Below are positions 43,217 through 51,976 of a stretch of 64,000 nucleotides of DNA, one piece after another (positions within the stretch are counted from its first letter, which is position 1; the number at the start of each line of letters is the position of its first letter). The notes beneath the pieces were generated by a model that worked only from the letters and a program-made list of their open reading frames with translations, did no database searches and was not told the DNA's origin. The position numbers and the translations under genes were made by a program. Source of the DNA: an uncultured Candidatus Melainabacteria bacterium (lineage in GTDB: Bacteria > Cyanobacteriota > Vampirovibrionia > Gastranaerophilales > Gastranaerophilaceae); assembly GCA_934726055.1 (NCBI GenBank), contig CAKVCZ010000009.1:43343-107342 (forward strand), read 5' to 3'.

Positions 43217-44359
43217 TTAAAGTTTAAATTTTAATGAAAGGTTTGCGTTTGCACTTTTTTTATCTATCTGTACATCGCCTGATAGAGCCAGAGATTTACT
43301 AATTTTTACATCCGTACCAATTGATAAGTCTTTATTAGAAATATTTGCATTTAAGTTAAAATCTTGTGAATTATATGACAAACTTGCACCACCTTTATCG
43401 TTATTAACAAAAGCACCCAATGCTAATCCATCATTATTCTTCCAACCGACAGCTACGTTAAAATTTCCATTATAACCGGCATCAATATTTATGTTATCAT
43501 AAGCAAATGACGTTGAAACATTACCATTATAATTTACATCACCAGATACGGAAAATTTATCCTTTTGGTATTTTGCATTTGCACCTTGATAGTTTACCAT
43601 CATAGATAAATCATCACCTGAATAAACTAAACCACCTTTCTTAAAATCAATTGACAAATCATCCGTTAAATTATATCCTTTTTCATAAAGCTTTTTCGCC
43701 GTATCTACCACTTCATTTTTTGAATAATGAGGTGCTTGATAAACTTCATCTTTTATATTACCAATTTCATCTTTTATCTGTTGATTTTCATTACTTAAAT
43801 CAATTGCTTCAGAAGAAATCTTCGAATCTGTCATTTTTAAATCTTTTTGTTCAATCTCTAAATTGTTTTTTTCTTGTTCCAACTTGGCACCACCATCTTG
43901 CTGCTTTGACAATAGCGTTTCATTTTCTTCCAATTCTTTTTGTAAATCTTCTCCCATTTTGTCTAAGTCAGACAACTGCTGCTGCATATCTGTTAATTGT
44001 TCAGACGCACTTTGTCTTTCAACTTCATCTTCTGATTTGTTTAAAACATTGTTTAATTTATCTATTTCTCCTTTAATTGCAGATGATTTGTTATTTACAG
44101 AAGATAATTTCCCTTTAGTTGATGCTATTTTATCCGAAGTAACCTTTTGTTCTGACAAATTATCTGCAATATCAGTGCTGTTATCGGTTATATTACCTGC
44201 ATTTGTATTTATATCATTTTTACTCTTACTTGAATTGTTTTGATTTTCAACAATTTTATTCTCATTTTGCGTAAGATTATTTTGCAATATTTTAAGCTTT
44301 GCATTTGATTCACCTGCAGATGTTGACATATTCGATACATTAAAATTCGGATAAATCAT
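43217..44359 (-). CDS. Coiled-coil protein with C-terminal beta-strand repeats
   Basis: 380 aa; AAAAGGAG precedes the ATG. Residues 20-215 are Ser/Asn/Gln/Glu-rich coiled coil. Residues about 245-380 are regularly alternating strands with repeated LSxxxD..Y/N motifs, finishing LSLKFKL with a hydrophobic last residue, which looks like an outer-membrane barrel. There is no cleavable signal peptide, which conflicts with a normal barrel. Its nature is unresolved; it could be a needle- or adhesin-like structural protein. Confidence 0.6.
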   Translation of the reverse strand: MIYPNFNVSNMSTSAGESNAKLKILQNNLTQNENKIVENQNNSSKSKNDINTNAGNITDNSTDIADNLSEQKVTSDKIASTKGKLSSVNNKSSAIKGEIDKLNNVLNKSEDEVERQSASEQLTDMQQQLSDLDKMGEDLQKELEENETLLSKQQDGGAKLEQEKNNLEIEQKDLKMTDSKISSEAIDLSNENQQIKDEIGNIKDEVYQAPHYSKNEVVDTAKKLYEKGYNLTDDLSIDFKKGGLVYSGDDLSMMVNYQGANAKYQKDKFSVSGDVNYNGNVSTSFAYDNINIDAGYNGNFNVAVGWKNNDGLALGAFVNNDKGGASLSYNSQDFNLNANISNKDLSIGTDVKISKSLALSGDVQIDKKSANANLSLKFKL

Positions 44360-44525
44360 GCAAAACTCCTTTTAAAACTTACCATCCCTTATGTTTTCGG
44401 CATTTTATAAAAAAACTTTATGTTTAATTTAATTTTTGTTACAAATAGAAATGTGAAGAAAATGTAAAATGTAGCATAAAAATCTTTATTATGTATAATA
44501 TATCTATAATAGAGGAATTTTTAGT

Positions 44526-45320
44526 ATGCAAGAAACATTAGAAAAAAAACAAATTAAAAATATAGATTTTAATTGCGACTTAGCACAAAGCTTCGGTGTA
44601 TATAAAAACAATGCAGAATGTGAACTTTTGGATTACGTAAGTTCTGTAAACATATCTTGTGGGTTCCACGCCGGAGATCCTATGATTATTAAAAATGCAT
44701 TGTTAAAAGCAAAAGAAAAAAACATTGTAATAGGTGCACACATTGGTTTTGATGATATTCAAGGTTTTGGATATAGAGAAATGCAACTTGATGAAGATGA
44801 ACTTGAAGCTTTGATAATTTACCAAATAGGTGCAATAACAGCATTCGCAAAAACATTTAAGTTAGAAATAGAACACGTAAGACCACATGGAGCAATGTAT
44901 AAGCAGGCTTCAACAGACTTTACTTTCGCATGCAACATTGCAAAAGCAATAAAAAAATGCTCTCCATGGCTTGTATATTATGGTGCTTCAGGAGATATAA
45001 CTCAAAAAGTCGGAGAACATGTTGGAATTACTGTTGCTCAAGAAGTTTTCTTAGATAAAACTTATAATTCCGACGGAACAATAGACTTAAATGCGAACAA
45101 CAATACTAATTTTGACTTTAATATAAACAGATTAAAACATTTACTTGCTACAAGTGAAATAGATAATAACTTAGGTGGTAAAACAATTGTGAACGCAGAT
45201 ACTGTTCACTTTACAAATAAGTATGAAAATTCAATAGATATAATTAAAGCAGCAAAAGAAATTATAACACCTGAACCTGTTAATTACATTAAAGTTAAAA
45301 ATTCAGGCTGGGTAGAATAA
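44526..45320 (+). CDS. pxpA: 5-oxoprolinase subunit A (LamB/YcsF family)
   Basis: 264 aa. Family motifs FNCDLAQSFG, SCGFHAGDP, GAHIGFDD, GFGYREM and HVRPHGAMYKQ hold the histidines and Asp of the active site. With PxpB and PxpC this subunit hydrolyses 5-oxoproline, a damage product of glutamine. PxpB and PxpC are not in the window. Instead yvcK follows by 22 bases, likely in one operon. AGAGGA precedes the ATG. Confidence 0.88.
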   Translation: MQETLEKKQIKNIDFNCDLAQSFGVYKNNAECELLDYVSSVNISCGFHAGDPMIIKNALLKAKEKNIVIGAHIGFDDIQGFGYREMQLDEDELEALIIYQIGAITAFAKTFKLEIEHVRPHGAMYKQASTDFTFACNIAKAIKKCSPWLVYYGASGDITQKVGEHVGITVAQEVFLDKTYNSDGTIDLNANNNTNFDFNINRLKHLLATSEIDNNLGGKTIVNADTVHFTNKYENSIDIIKAAKEIITPEPVNYIKVKNSGWVE

Positions 45321-45342
45321 AATTTAATAGGATAACAAATAA

Positions 45343-46674
45343 ATGAACAATAATTTTAAAGATACATTTAAAGATAAAATGAAAGATGCCGGATGGCTAA
45401 TTCCCGGATTAGAGGTTAAACGATGGTTTGCCCTTATTTTTCTTGGTTCGTTGCTAATAACAATAGGTTTAATGATATTTTTTAATCTAAGACCAGTATA
45501 TTTTATAATGGAATTCATAAGAAAAATTGCACTGACCTTTCCAACAGACATTTTAGCTGCATTAATAACAGTTGCAGGTGGATTTTTATTTTTCAAAGGT
45601 TGGCAAAAAACAAACCTTTCAATTCTTGATATTCATAATGGGAAGGAAAAAGAAACTTTATTAGAAACCTTATACAGAAGAAGAAAACTTAATAGAGGCC
45701 CAAAAGTTGTTGCAATTGGCGGCGGAACAGGTTTATCTATGTTATTAAAAGGTATTAAACAAATTACGAATAACATAACCGCAGTTGTTACTGTTGGTGA
45801 TGACGGCGGAAGTTCAGGACGTTTAAGAGAAGAAATGGGTGTTCTTCCTCCGGGTGATATTAGAAATTGTATTGCAGCACTAGCTGACAATGAAGATTTA
45901 ATCACAAAACTTTTCCAATATCGTTTTGATACGGGCGAAGGGCTAAAAGGACATAGTTTTGGTAATTTATTCTTAACTGCATTATGTTCTATCACAGGTG
46001 ATATGGTTAGAGCGGTTAAAGAATCTTCTAATGTACTTTCAATCAGAGGTAGAGTTTTACCTTCGACATTGGATAATATGAAACTTGCAGCAGAATATGA
46101 AGATGGCACTATTGTTCATGGAGAATCCGCAATTCCAGAAGAACATAAAAAAATTAAAAGATTATTCACAGAACCTGAAAATTGTAAAGCTTTAGAAGAT
46201 GTTATTGAAGCAATTAAAGATGCTGAATTAATTATTTTAGGTCCTGGAAGTCTTTATACAAGCGTAATTCCAAACTTATTGATTAAAGAAATTTCTGAAG
46301 AAGTTATAAAATCAACAGCTAAAAAGATTTATGTTTGCAATATTATGACTCAACCTGGTGAAACTGATAATTATGCAGTTTCAGACCACATAAATGCTTT
46401 ATATAAACATGCCGGAAGCGATAAACTTATTGATGCTGTTTTGGTTAATAATGTATTACCACAAAATATGGCAACAAAATATGAAGAATGCGGGCAATTA
46501 CCTGTAATACTTGACAAATATAATGTTCATGTTGATATTGTTGAAAAAAAATTGATTGAAGAAAGTAAAGAGGGTCTTGTACGACATAGCTCTCATAGAG
46601 TTGCAAGGGCTATTTATTATTGGTTTAGAAAACAACAAAAAAACAAAACTGATAGGAGATTAAATATTGCATAA
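45343..46674 (+). CDS. YvcK-type (CofD-like) gluconeogenesis factor with membrane anchor
   Basis: 443 aa. Two membrane segments lie at about 27-47 and 60-87, absent in B. subtilis YvcK. From residue 120 the CofD-like domain begins: KVVAIGGGTGLSMLLKGIK, VTVGDDGGSSGRLRE, LPPGDIRNC, GHSFGNLFLTA and LGPGSLYTS. Relatives bind UDP-sugars and steer carbon and cell-wall precursor synthesis. The membrane anchor suggests action at the wall-synthesis site (inference). The stop overlaps the next gene by eight bases. Confidence 0.88.
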   Translation: MNNNFKDTFKDKMKDAGWLIPGLEVKRWFALIFLGSLLITIGLMIFFNLRPVYFIMEFIRKIALTFPTDILAALITVAGGFLFFKGWQKTNLSILDIHNGKEKETLLETLYRRRKLNRGPKVVAIGGGTGLSMLLKGIKQITNNITAVVTVGDDGGSSGRLREEMGVLPPGDIRNCIAALADNEDLITKLFQYRFDTGEGLKGHSFGNLFLTALCSITGDMVRAVKESSNVLSIRGRVLPSTLDNMKLAAEYEDGTIVHGESAIPEEHKKIKRLFTEPENCKALEDVIEAIKDAELIILGPGSLYTSVIPNLLIKEISEEVIKSTAKKIYVCNIMTQPGETDNYAVSDHINALYKHAGSDKLIDAVLVNNVLPQNMATKYEECGQLPVILDKYNVHVDIVEKKLIEESKEGLVRHSSHRVARAIYYWFRKQQKNKTDRRLNIA

Positions 46675-47578
46675 AATTATAAAATCAATATTCAGAGTTT
46701 TGTTCTTAGGAGTAAAGTCCTTACAATCAATAATTGTATTTTCCTCTTTATTGGTTTTGGTATATTTTTGTTTAACTATTGCAAAAGTAAATCTTCCTTC
46801 AGATATTGTTAACTTATTTGATAGCTTTTATAAATTTCAAGCAAACATAGTGCAAATACCAAACTTTTTTGACTTGGATTTCACATTCACACTGCTTGCC
46901 GCAGAACTTTTGCTTGTCGCAGCAGCTCTAATTTATGTTTTAAAATTCATCATAAAACTTGAAGGTTTTTATGATGATGTAAAAAAATATGATGATAAAA
47001 AATACGAAGAAAGCTTTAATGAAAATTTAGAAAAAAAACTTGATAAAATTGAAAAAAATCTCAACAAATTTTGTTTATTATTAAAAGTTAATACCGAAAT
47101 AATTGATAATTCCAAATCATTCATAAGACAAGAGAATCCTGTGGATTTAAATAACCTAAATCTTAAAGTAAAAAATTATATAGAATCAAAACTTCTTAAA
47201 AATTTTCAAGTAACATGCAAACACTTGGGAGATTATTTATTCTTTTCTTTCGAAAATATAAACGATTGCGATAGAGTTTTTGAAAATATTTACCTGTTTA
47301 TTAAAAAAACGAAAGAAGAATTAAAGAAATTTAAGGTAAAATTTAATGTAACTTGCAGTGTATGCATAACAGATAATAATTATCAGCGAAATATTACACT
47401 GTTACAGCATTTAATTAATATAAAACAAGCTGATAGAATAATTATGGCAAATGAATTTAGATTAAGATATGATAAGTTAAATACTAAAAAATTCAAATAT
47501 ACAGAACGGGGCGAATATAGCTTTAACAATGAAATTTTAAGCATTTATACATTTGAACCACATATTAATCTGATATAA
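46667..47578 (+). CDS. Membrane protein with coiled coil and cyclase-like C-terminal domain
   Basis: 303 aa starting with TTG at 46667; AGGAG is eight bases upstream and no better start exists. Two membrane spans (about 17-40 and 67-92), a Lys/Glu coiled coil (97-140), then an alpha/beta domain whose order LGDYLFFSFEN...VTCSVCITD...LQHLINIKQADRIIMANEF recalls class III nucleotide cyclase folds, but the metal-binding Asp pair is not evident. It could be a degenerate signalling domain. Coupled to yvcK by overlap, and convergent with the following gene by 14 bases. Confidence 0.55.
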   Translation: MHKIIKSIFRVLFLGVKSLQSIIVFSSLLVLVYFCLTIAKVNLPSDIVNLFDSFYKFQANIVQIPNFFDLDFTFTLLAAELLLVAAALIYVLKFIIKLEGFYDDVKKYDDKKYEESFNENLEKKLDKIEKNLNKFCLLLKVNTEIIDNSKSFIRQENPVDLNNLNLKVKNYIESKLLKNFQVTCKHLGDYLFFSFENINDCDRVFENIYLFIKKTKEELKKFKVKFNVTCSVCITDNNYQRNITLLQHLINIKQADRIIMANEFRLRYDKLNTKKFKYTERGEYSFNNEILSIYTFEPHINLI

Positions 47579-49058
47579 TTTGACCCCCTGAAGATTGAAT
47601 ATTATCTATTTCAATTGTATGTCGAATTATAGAATGAGCCATTAATAATAAATATGGATTTACTTGATTAACATTTGACAGGTTTACTTTTGCTTTTGGA
47701 TTTATTGTGTCTTGTTCTAATTGAAGTTTTTGATTTTTAAAATCTATAACCGTTTGCATTGAATGTTGTGAACCTGCTTTAAAAAGTCTTTTAAATAATT
47801 CTTTTTTAGGAAAACTATTTGAACAAGTAATTGATATATCCACAGAATTTGTTGACATCAAACTTACGGTAGCATTTAAGTTACCAAAATTGACCGTCGT
47901 AATCATGATTTTTATAAACGTTTCAGATTCCGGAATCTCCTCATCCTGTTCAATTTCTAAATCAAAACCAACACCCTCTTGCAAAGGTAGCCAAGGTAAA
48001 TATAGTAACATTAGATTTTTTAACGTTTGAGTCGCACTTGAACTTGAATTTGCAGAAACACTTGCATTAATAATATTTACGGTATCTTGTAATGGTTTTA
48101 TATCTGTCATGCCTTGTGATGTAGCCATTGACATCATTGTAACCATTTTATTCATTGCCAATTTACTATTTTTCTGTAAAAAAGCCGAAACATGTGTTAA
48201 ATTAACATTTTGATTTAACTGTGATGCAAGTTGCTGCTTAAATGCCGCTAATTCCTCCGGCGTCATTTTTGAAACATTCTGTCCGTTCGTATTTTGCAAT
48301 TGTTCCGCCAATTCAGCATCTTGCTGAACCTTATTTGGAATTGGCTGATTCATAATTCTGTGGTTATGATGATGTAAATTATTTACATTTCTTGCATTAT
48401 GAAACTTTGATGCAGCATTATGTATTGCTTGATTTTGAGAATTTATATTATTCTCTAATCTGTTTTGGATATTATTTTTTAAATTTTCATGAACAATTTG
48501 CTTTTGATTTTGCATAATCTCATTATTTCTAACTTGATTTTGTTCAGCCCTATGATGTCTGTTTATATGACGATTTATATTATGTTCATTATTAACCAAA
48601 TGCTTTTGAAACTTCTTTCCATCAGGTTTTACATTTGGTTTATGCGGAATTTGATTACTTTCAGATTTGTTTAAATTTTGTTGTTGATTTCCATTATTTT
48701 GATTTTGTTGATTTTCTTTTGGATTTTGAACCTGTTCATTATGAATAGGCTTGGGCTGTTGAGGAATTTTTCCGTCGTTCTGAATTAAAACAAGTAATTC
48801 TACCATATTTTTTGGCAAATTCAAAAGATTTTTTACATAAACAGCCCTATCTGCACTTGCCATACTATTCATTCGCATTTGCTCAGGATTTGTAAATTGG
48901 CGTTGCATGTTGTTTATAATATTATTATGCGTTTGCTGCATAAGACTTTCACCGGAAGATGGTTTTAAGTTAAAATTTGCATTCATTGCTGCTTTTTGAG
49001 CCTGCAAATTTATCATCTTTTGGTTTAATTTAAGTTTTAGCCAATTTACGTTTTCCAT
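47565..49058 (-). CDS. Asn/Gln/His-rich protein with FliK-like C-terminal domain
   Basis: 497 aa. Residues 1-95 are helical. Residues about 100-260 are an Asn/Gln/His-rich low-complexity region. The C-terminal 200 residues form an alpha/beta domain (LLLYLPWLPL, then EIEQDEE and TVSLMSTNSVDISI) whose hydrophobic order resembles the hook-length control FliK C-terminus. The resemblance is weak and no flagellar genes are near. No signal peptide and no clear ribosome site; a TATACA lies a few bases before the ATG. Confidence 0.55.
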   Translation of the reverse strand: MENVNWLKLKLNQKMINLQAQKAAMNANFNLKPSSGESLMQQTHNNIINNMQRQFTNPEQMRMNSMASADRAVYVKNLLNLPKNMVELLVLIQNDGKIPQQPKPIHNEQVQNPKENQQNQNNGNQQQNLNKSESNQIPHKPNVKPDGKKFQKHLVNNEHNINRHINRHHRAEQNQVRNNEIMQNQKQIVHENLKNNIQNRLENNINSQNQAIHNAASKFHNARNVNNLHHHNHRIMNQPIPNKVQQDAELAEQLQNTNGQNVSKMTPEELAAFKQQLASQLNQNVNLTHVSAFLQKNSKLAMNKMVTMMSMATSQGMTDIKPLQDTVNIINASVSANSSSSATQTLKNLMLLYLPWLPLQEGVGFDLEIEQDEEIPESETFIKIMITTVNFGNLNATVSLMSTNSVDISITCSNSFPKKELFKRLFKAGSQHSMQTVIDFKNQKLQLEQDTINPKAKVNLSNVNQVNPYLLLMAHSIIRHTIEIDNIQSSGGQIISD

Positions 49059-49097
49059 AATTTGTATATGCCAAATTTTTTGTCTTTTTTAACAATA

Positions 49098-50081
49098 TTA
49101 AACAGGCAAGTAAGATTGCGGATAGCTGTAATCCTCTTTAAAACCAATATGTCTATACATTTTCAAAGCAGATATGTTATTTGTTTCCGCCGAAACATTA
49201 ACTTCAGTAAATTCTCTTTCTCCGTTATGAGTCTTTTCTACCAACGTTTCTACTGATTTTTTAATCAAATATTTAGCTAAACCTTTGCCTTGATGTTCTT
49301 CCGCTATTGCAACAAGCGGTATATTTGCGATTCTACCTGCCGTTATATTTGTAAAACAAAAACCGCAAGGTTCTCCTTTATATAGCAAAACGCTTGTAGA
49401 TTCAGGTAAAAATTCACCGTAAACATTGTTAATTATTTTATCTAATATATCACTTGTGCCTTCAACTGTCTTATATCTTGTATCGAATAATGCATCTGAA
49501 GCTTTAGAAAATCCTTCGTGAATAACTTCAACAGCCTTATCAAAATATACATTATCCCAAGAAACAACACTATAATTTGTATCTTGAGGATACATAGGTG
49601 AACTTTTTAAAATTTCTTCTGATGTCTGATCATCCATCATAAATCTTAAAACAACCAAACCTACAAATTTAAAACCAAAATGAGCTATATCACTTGTAAA
49701 ATTAGATTGAACACCCAAAAGAGGATAACATACAACTTTATCTTGTCTTTCTTGCTCAGTTTCTTGTAAAAATCTTTCAACTAAAATTTTTCTTTTTGTT
49801 AATAAATCTTCGTTACCCAGACAATGAATAATATTTAATTCAATAGATTCTGAAATTGCCGTAGTATAAACTAAAAATGCAGTTGGAATATGATTTTCTA
49901 ATAAAACAATACATTTAATCAAGTTTTTTTCTATTGCATCAATAAAACCTTGATAATCAAGTGGATCAAGCTCAAACATATAATCACTTTTTGCTACGGA
50001 ACAAAAATCATTATACACTCCTGTAAAAATTTTACATAAGCTTCCATTTAGCATCTGTGTTTCATAATTTGCGTTTTCCAT
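49098..50081 (-). CDS. GNAT-family N-acetyltransferase
   Basis: 327 aa. The C-terminal 130 residues carry the GNAT acetyl-CoA loop EEHQGKGLAKYLIKKS and a final strand AETNNISALKMYRHIGF. The N-terminal half is a separate domain without a clear motif, perhaps a second degenerate GNAT fold. Acceptor unknown. AAAGGA precedes the ATG, and the gene lies 12 bases after ribBA, so it is likely co-transcribed. Confidence 0.82.
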   Translation of the reverse strand: MENANYETQMLNGSLCKIFTGVYNDFCSVAKSDYMFELDPLDYQGFIDAIEKNLIKCIVLLENHIPTAFLVYTTAISESIELNIIHCLGNEDLLTKRKILVERFLQETEQERQDKVVCYPLLGVQSNFTSDIAHFGFKFVGLVVLRFMMDDQTSEEILKSSPMYPQDTNYSVVSWDNVYFDKAVEVIHEGFSKASDALFDTRYKTVEGTSDILDKIINNVYGEFLPESTSVLLYKGEPCGFCFTNITAGRIANIPLVAIAEEHQGKGLAKYLIKKSVETLVEKTHNGEREFTEVNVSAETNNISALKMYRHIGFKEDYSYPQSYLPV

Positions 50082-50092
50082 AAAATTTCCTT

Positions 50093-51301
50093 TTATAATG
50101 TATGGTGCATTTTCTCTTTTTTAGTATCCAAGTATCTTTTATTATATTCTGTAATTTCAGATTTTAAATGCACTATATCGTGTATTTTTAATCCGTAACC
50201 TTTTAATCCTATAATTTTTTTAGGATTATTTGTTATCAAATTAAATGTTGTAAAACCGATATCCCTTATTATTTGAGCACCTACACCGTAATCTCTTAAA
50301 TCTTCTTTAAATCCGAGTGAAATATTAGCCTCAATTGTATCTTGACCTTGTTCTTGAAGTGCATACGCTTTTATTTTATTAATCAATCCAATACCTCTAC
50401 CTTCATGATCGTGCATATAAATAATAGCACCTTTACCGTATTCTTCAATCATTTTCATTGCACCATGAAGTTGAGAATTGCAATCACATTTTAAACTATG
50501 AAATACATCACCTGTTAAGCATTCAGAATGAACTCTAATTAGTGGTATTTTATCTGTTCCATCATCTTTTACAAGTGCAACATGTTCATGCCCATTTATT
50601 TTATTAACGTATCCATAAATTTTAAAATCACCAAATTTTGTAGGTAAAAATGCTTCAGCTTCTCGAACAACTAAATTTTCAGATTGTAGTCTATATGCAA
50701 CCAATTCTGAAACTGAAATAAATTTTAGTCCGTGTTTTTGTGCAAATAATTTTAAGTCATCACGGCGAGCCATTGTTCCATCTTCTTTCATGATTTCGCA
50801 CATAACACCTGCCGGCCTGTGTCCTGAAAGAATAGCCATATCAACACAAGCTTCTGTATGTCCTATTCTTTCTAATACGCCACCTTTTCGAGAAACACAA
50901 GGGAAAACATGTCCAGGACGTCTTAAATCATGAGGTCTTGCATTTTCTGATATTGCTACTTCAACTGTTTTTGCTCTATCATAAGCAGAAATTCCTGTTG
51001 TAACACCAAAACGTTCCGCAGCATCTACACTTAATGTAAATGCGGTACGCATTCTTTCTGTATTATTCTCAACCATTTGCGGCAACTCTAATTGTTGTGC
51101 AATCTCATTTGATATAGCAAGACAAATCAAACCTCTGCATTCTTTTGCCATAAAGTTTATAACTTCAGGAGTTACACATTGAGCAGAACACAATACATCT
51201 CCTTCGTTTTCTCTATCCTCATCATCTGCAACAATAACGGGTTTTCCCATTTTATAGTCTTTTATTGCTTCTTCTATACTGTCAAATACAAATTCTTCCA
51301 T
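50093..51301 (-). CDS. ribBA: Bifunctional DHBP synthase / GTP cyclohydrolase II
   Basis: Makes both early riboflavin precursors. The N-terminal DHBP synthase (1-200) shows ADDEDRENEGD, HTEACVDMAILSG and GVMCEI. The C-terminal cyclohydrolase II (205-402) shows RVHSECLTGDVF, the zinc cysteines in LKCDCNSQL, and HDHEGRGIGL. Full length for the fusion. It overlaps ribE by one base, so the two are coupled. ribD and ribH are not in the window. Confidence 0.96.
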   Translation of the reverse strand: MEEFVFDSIEEAIKDYKMGKPVIVADDEDRENEGDVLCSAQCVTPEVINFMAKECRGLICLAISNEIAQQLELPQMVENNTERMRTAFTLSVDAAERFGVTTGISAYDRAKTVEVAISENARPHDLRRPGHVFPCVSRKGGVLERIGHTEACVDMAILSGHRPAGVMCEIMKEDGTMARRDDLKLFAQKHGLKFISVSELVAYRLQSENLVVREAEAFLPTKFGDFKIYGYVNKINGHEHVALVKDDGTDKIPLIRVHSECLTGDVFHSLKCDCNSQLHGAMKMIEEYGKGAIIYMHDHEGRGIGLINKIKAYALQEQGQDTIEANISLGFKEDLRDYGVGAQIIRDIGFTTFNLITNNPKKIIGLKGYGLKIHDIVHLKSEITEYNKRYLDTKKEKMHHTL

Positions 51302-51942
51302 TACATAAATCCATTTTCTTTTAAAAAATCTTCTGAAATTGTTGATATAATTTTTTCATTTAAAATAAATTTTTCAATATATTTTGCAAAAACATCTGTT
51401 TCAATATTAACTATTCTACCAATTGCCAAACTTGAAAGATTTGTATTTTCAAAAGTATGAGGAATAACAGCTATTGTAACCTTACTTTGCTCTATTTCTG
51501 CAACAGTTAAACTTATTCCGTTAATTGTAACAGAGCCTTTTGGAATAACATATCGTAAAGCTTCAGGTGCAAATTCAAAAACCATTTCATAAAAACCTGC
51601 AATTTTATTAACTTTATCAAGTTTTGCAATACTGTCAACATGTCCCAAAACAACATGTCCACCCATTCTTTCGTTTAAAGACATGGCCCTTTCAAGGTTT
51701 ACTTTATCACCAATTCTTATAAACGGAAAATTGGTAACTTTTAATGTTTCACCTGAAACATCAGCAGTAAACGTATTTTTTTTCATGTTTACAACAGTTT
51801 GACACACACCATTTATTGCAATTGAATCACCTATTCTCGTATTATCAAGAACCTTAGAACATTCAATTGTAATTTCGGCACTATTTTGATTCTGTGTAAA
51901 TGCTTTTACTGTACCAACTTCTTCTATTATACCTGTGAACAT
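51301..51942 (-). CDS. ribE: Riboflavin synthase, alpha subunit
   Basis: Dismutates 6,7-dimethyl-8-ribityllumazine to riboflavin. 213 aa with two homologous lumazine-binding barrels: the start MFTGIIEEVGTV, IAINGVCQTV in the first, GHVDSIA between, and VTINGISLTV in the second. It has its own promoter inside the end of mnmE (TTGCAT-16-TACAAT) whose -10 is six bases before the ATG, predicting a leaderless mRNA. Confidence 0.95.
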   Translation of the reverse strand: MFTGIIEEVGTVKAFTQNQNSAEITIECSKVLDNTRIGDSIAINGVCQTVVNMKKNTFTADVSGETLKVTNFPFIRIGDKVNLERAMSLNERMGGHVVLGHVDSIAKLDKVNKIAGFYEMVFEFAPEALRYVIPKGSVTINGISLTVAEIEQSKVTIAVIPHTFENTNLSSLAIGRIVNIETDVFAKYIEKFILNEKIISTISEDFLKENGFM

Positions 51943-51948
51943 ACCTTT

Positions 51949-51976
51949 ATTGTATCACAACTATTTTCCAATGCAA
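51949..51976 (-). promoter_or_regulatory. Promoter predicting a leaderless ribE mRNA
   Basis: Minus strand: TTGCAT (51971-51976), 16-base spacer, TACAAT (51949-51954) preceded by TGA (extended -10). Six bases to the ATG at 51942. Any AGG in those six bases is too close to serve as a ribosome site. Confidence 0.55.

Noticed and set aside
49058..49075. TATACA before the N/Q/H-rich gene as a leaderless promoter
   Set aside because: The gap to the ATG is four bases and no -35 at 16-18 bases is visible, so I did not count it.
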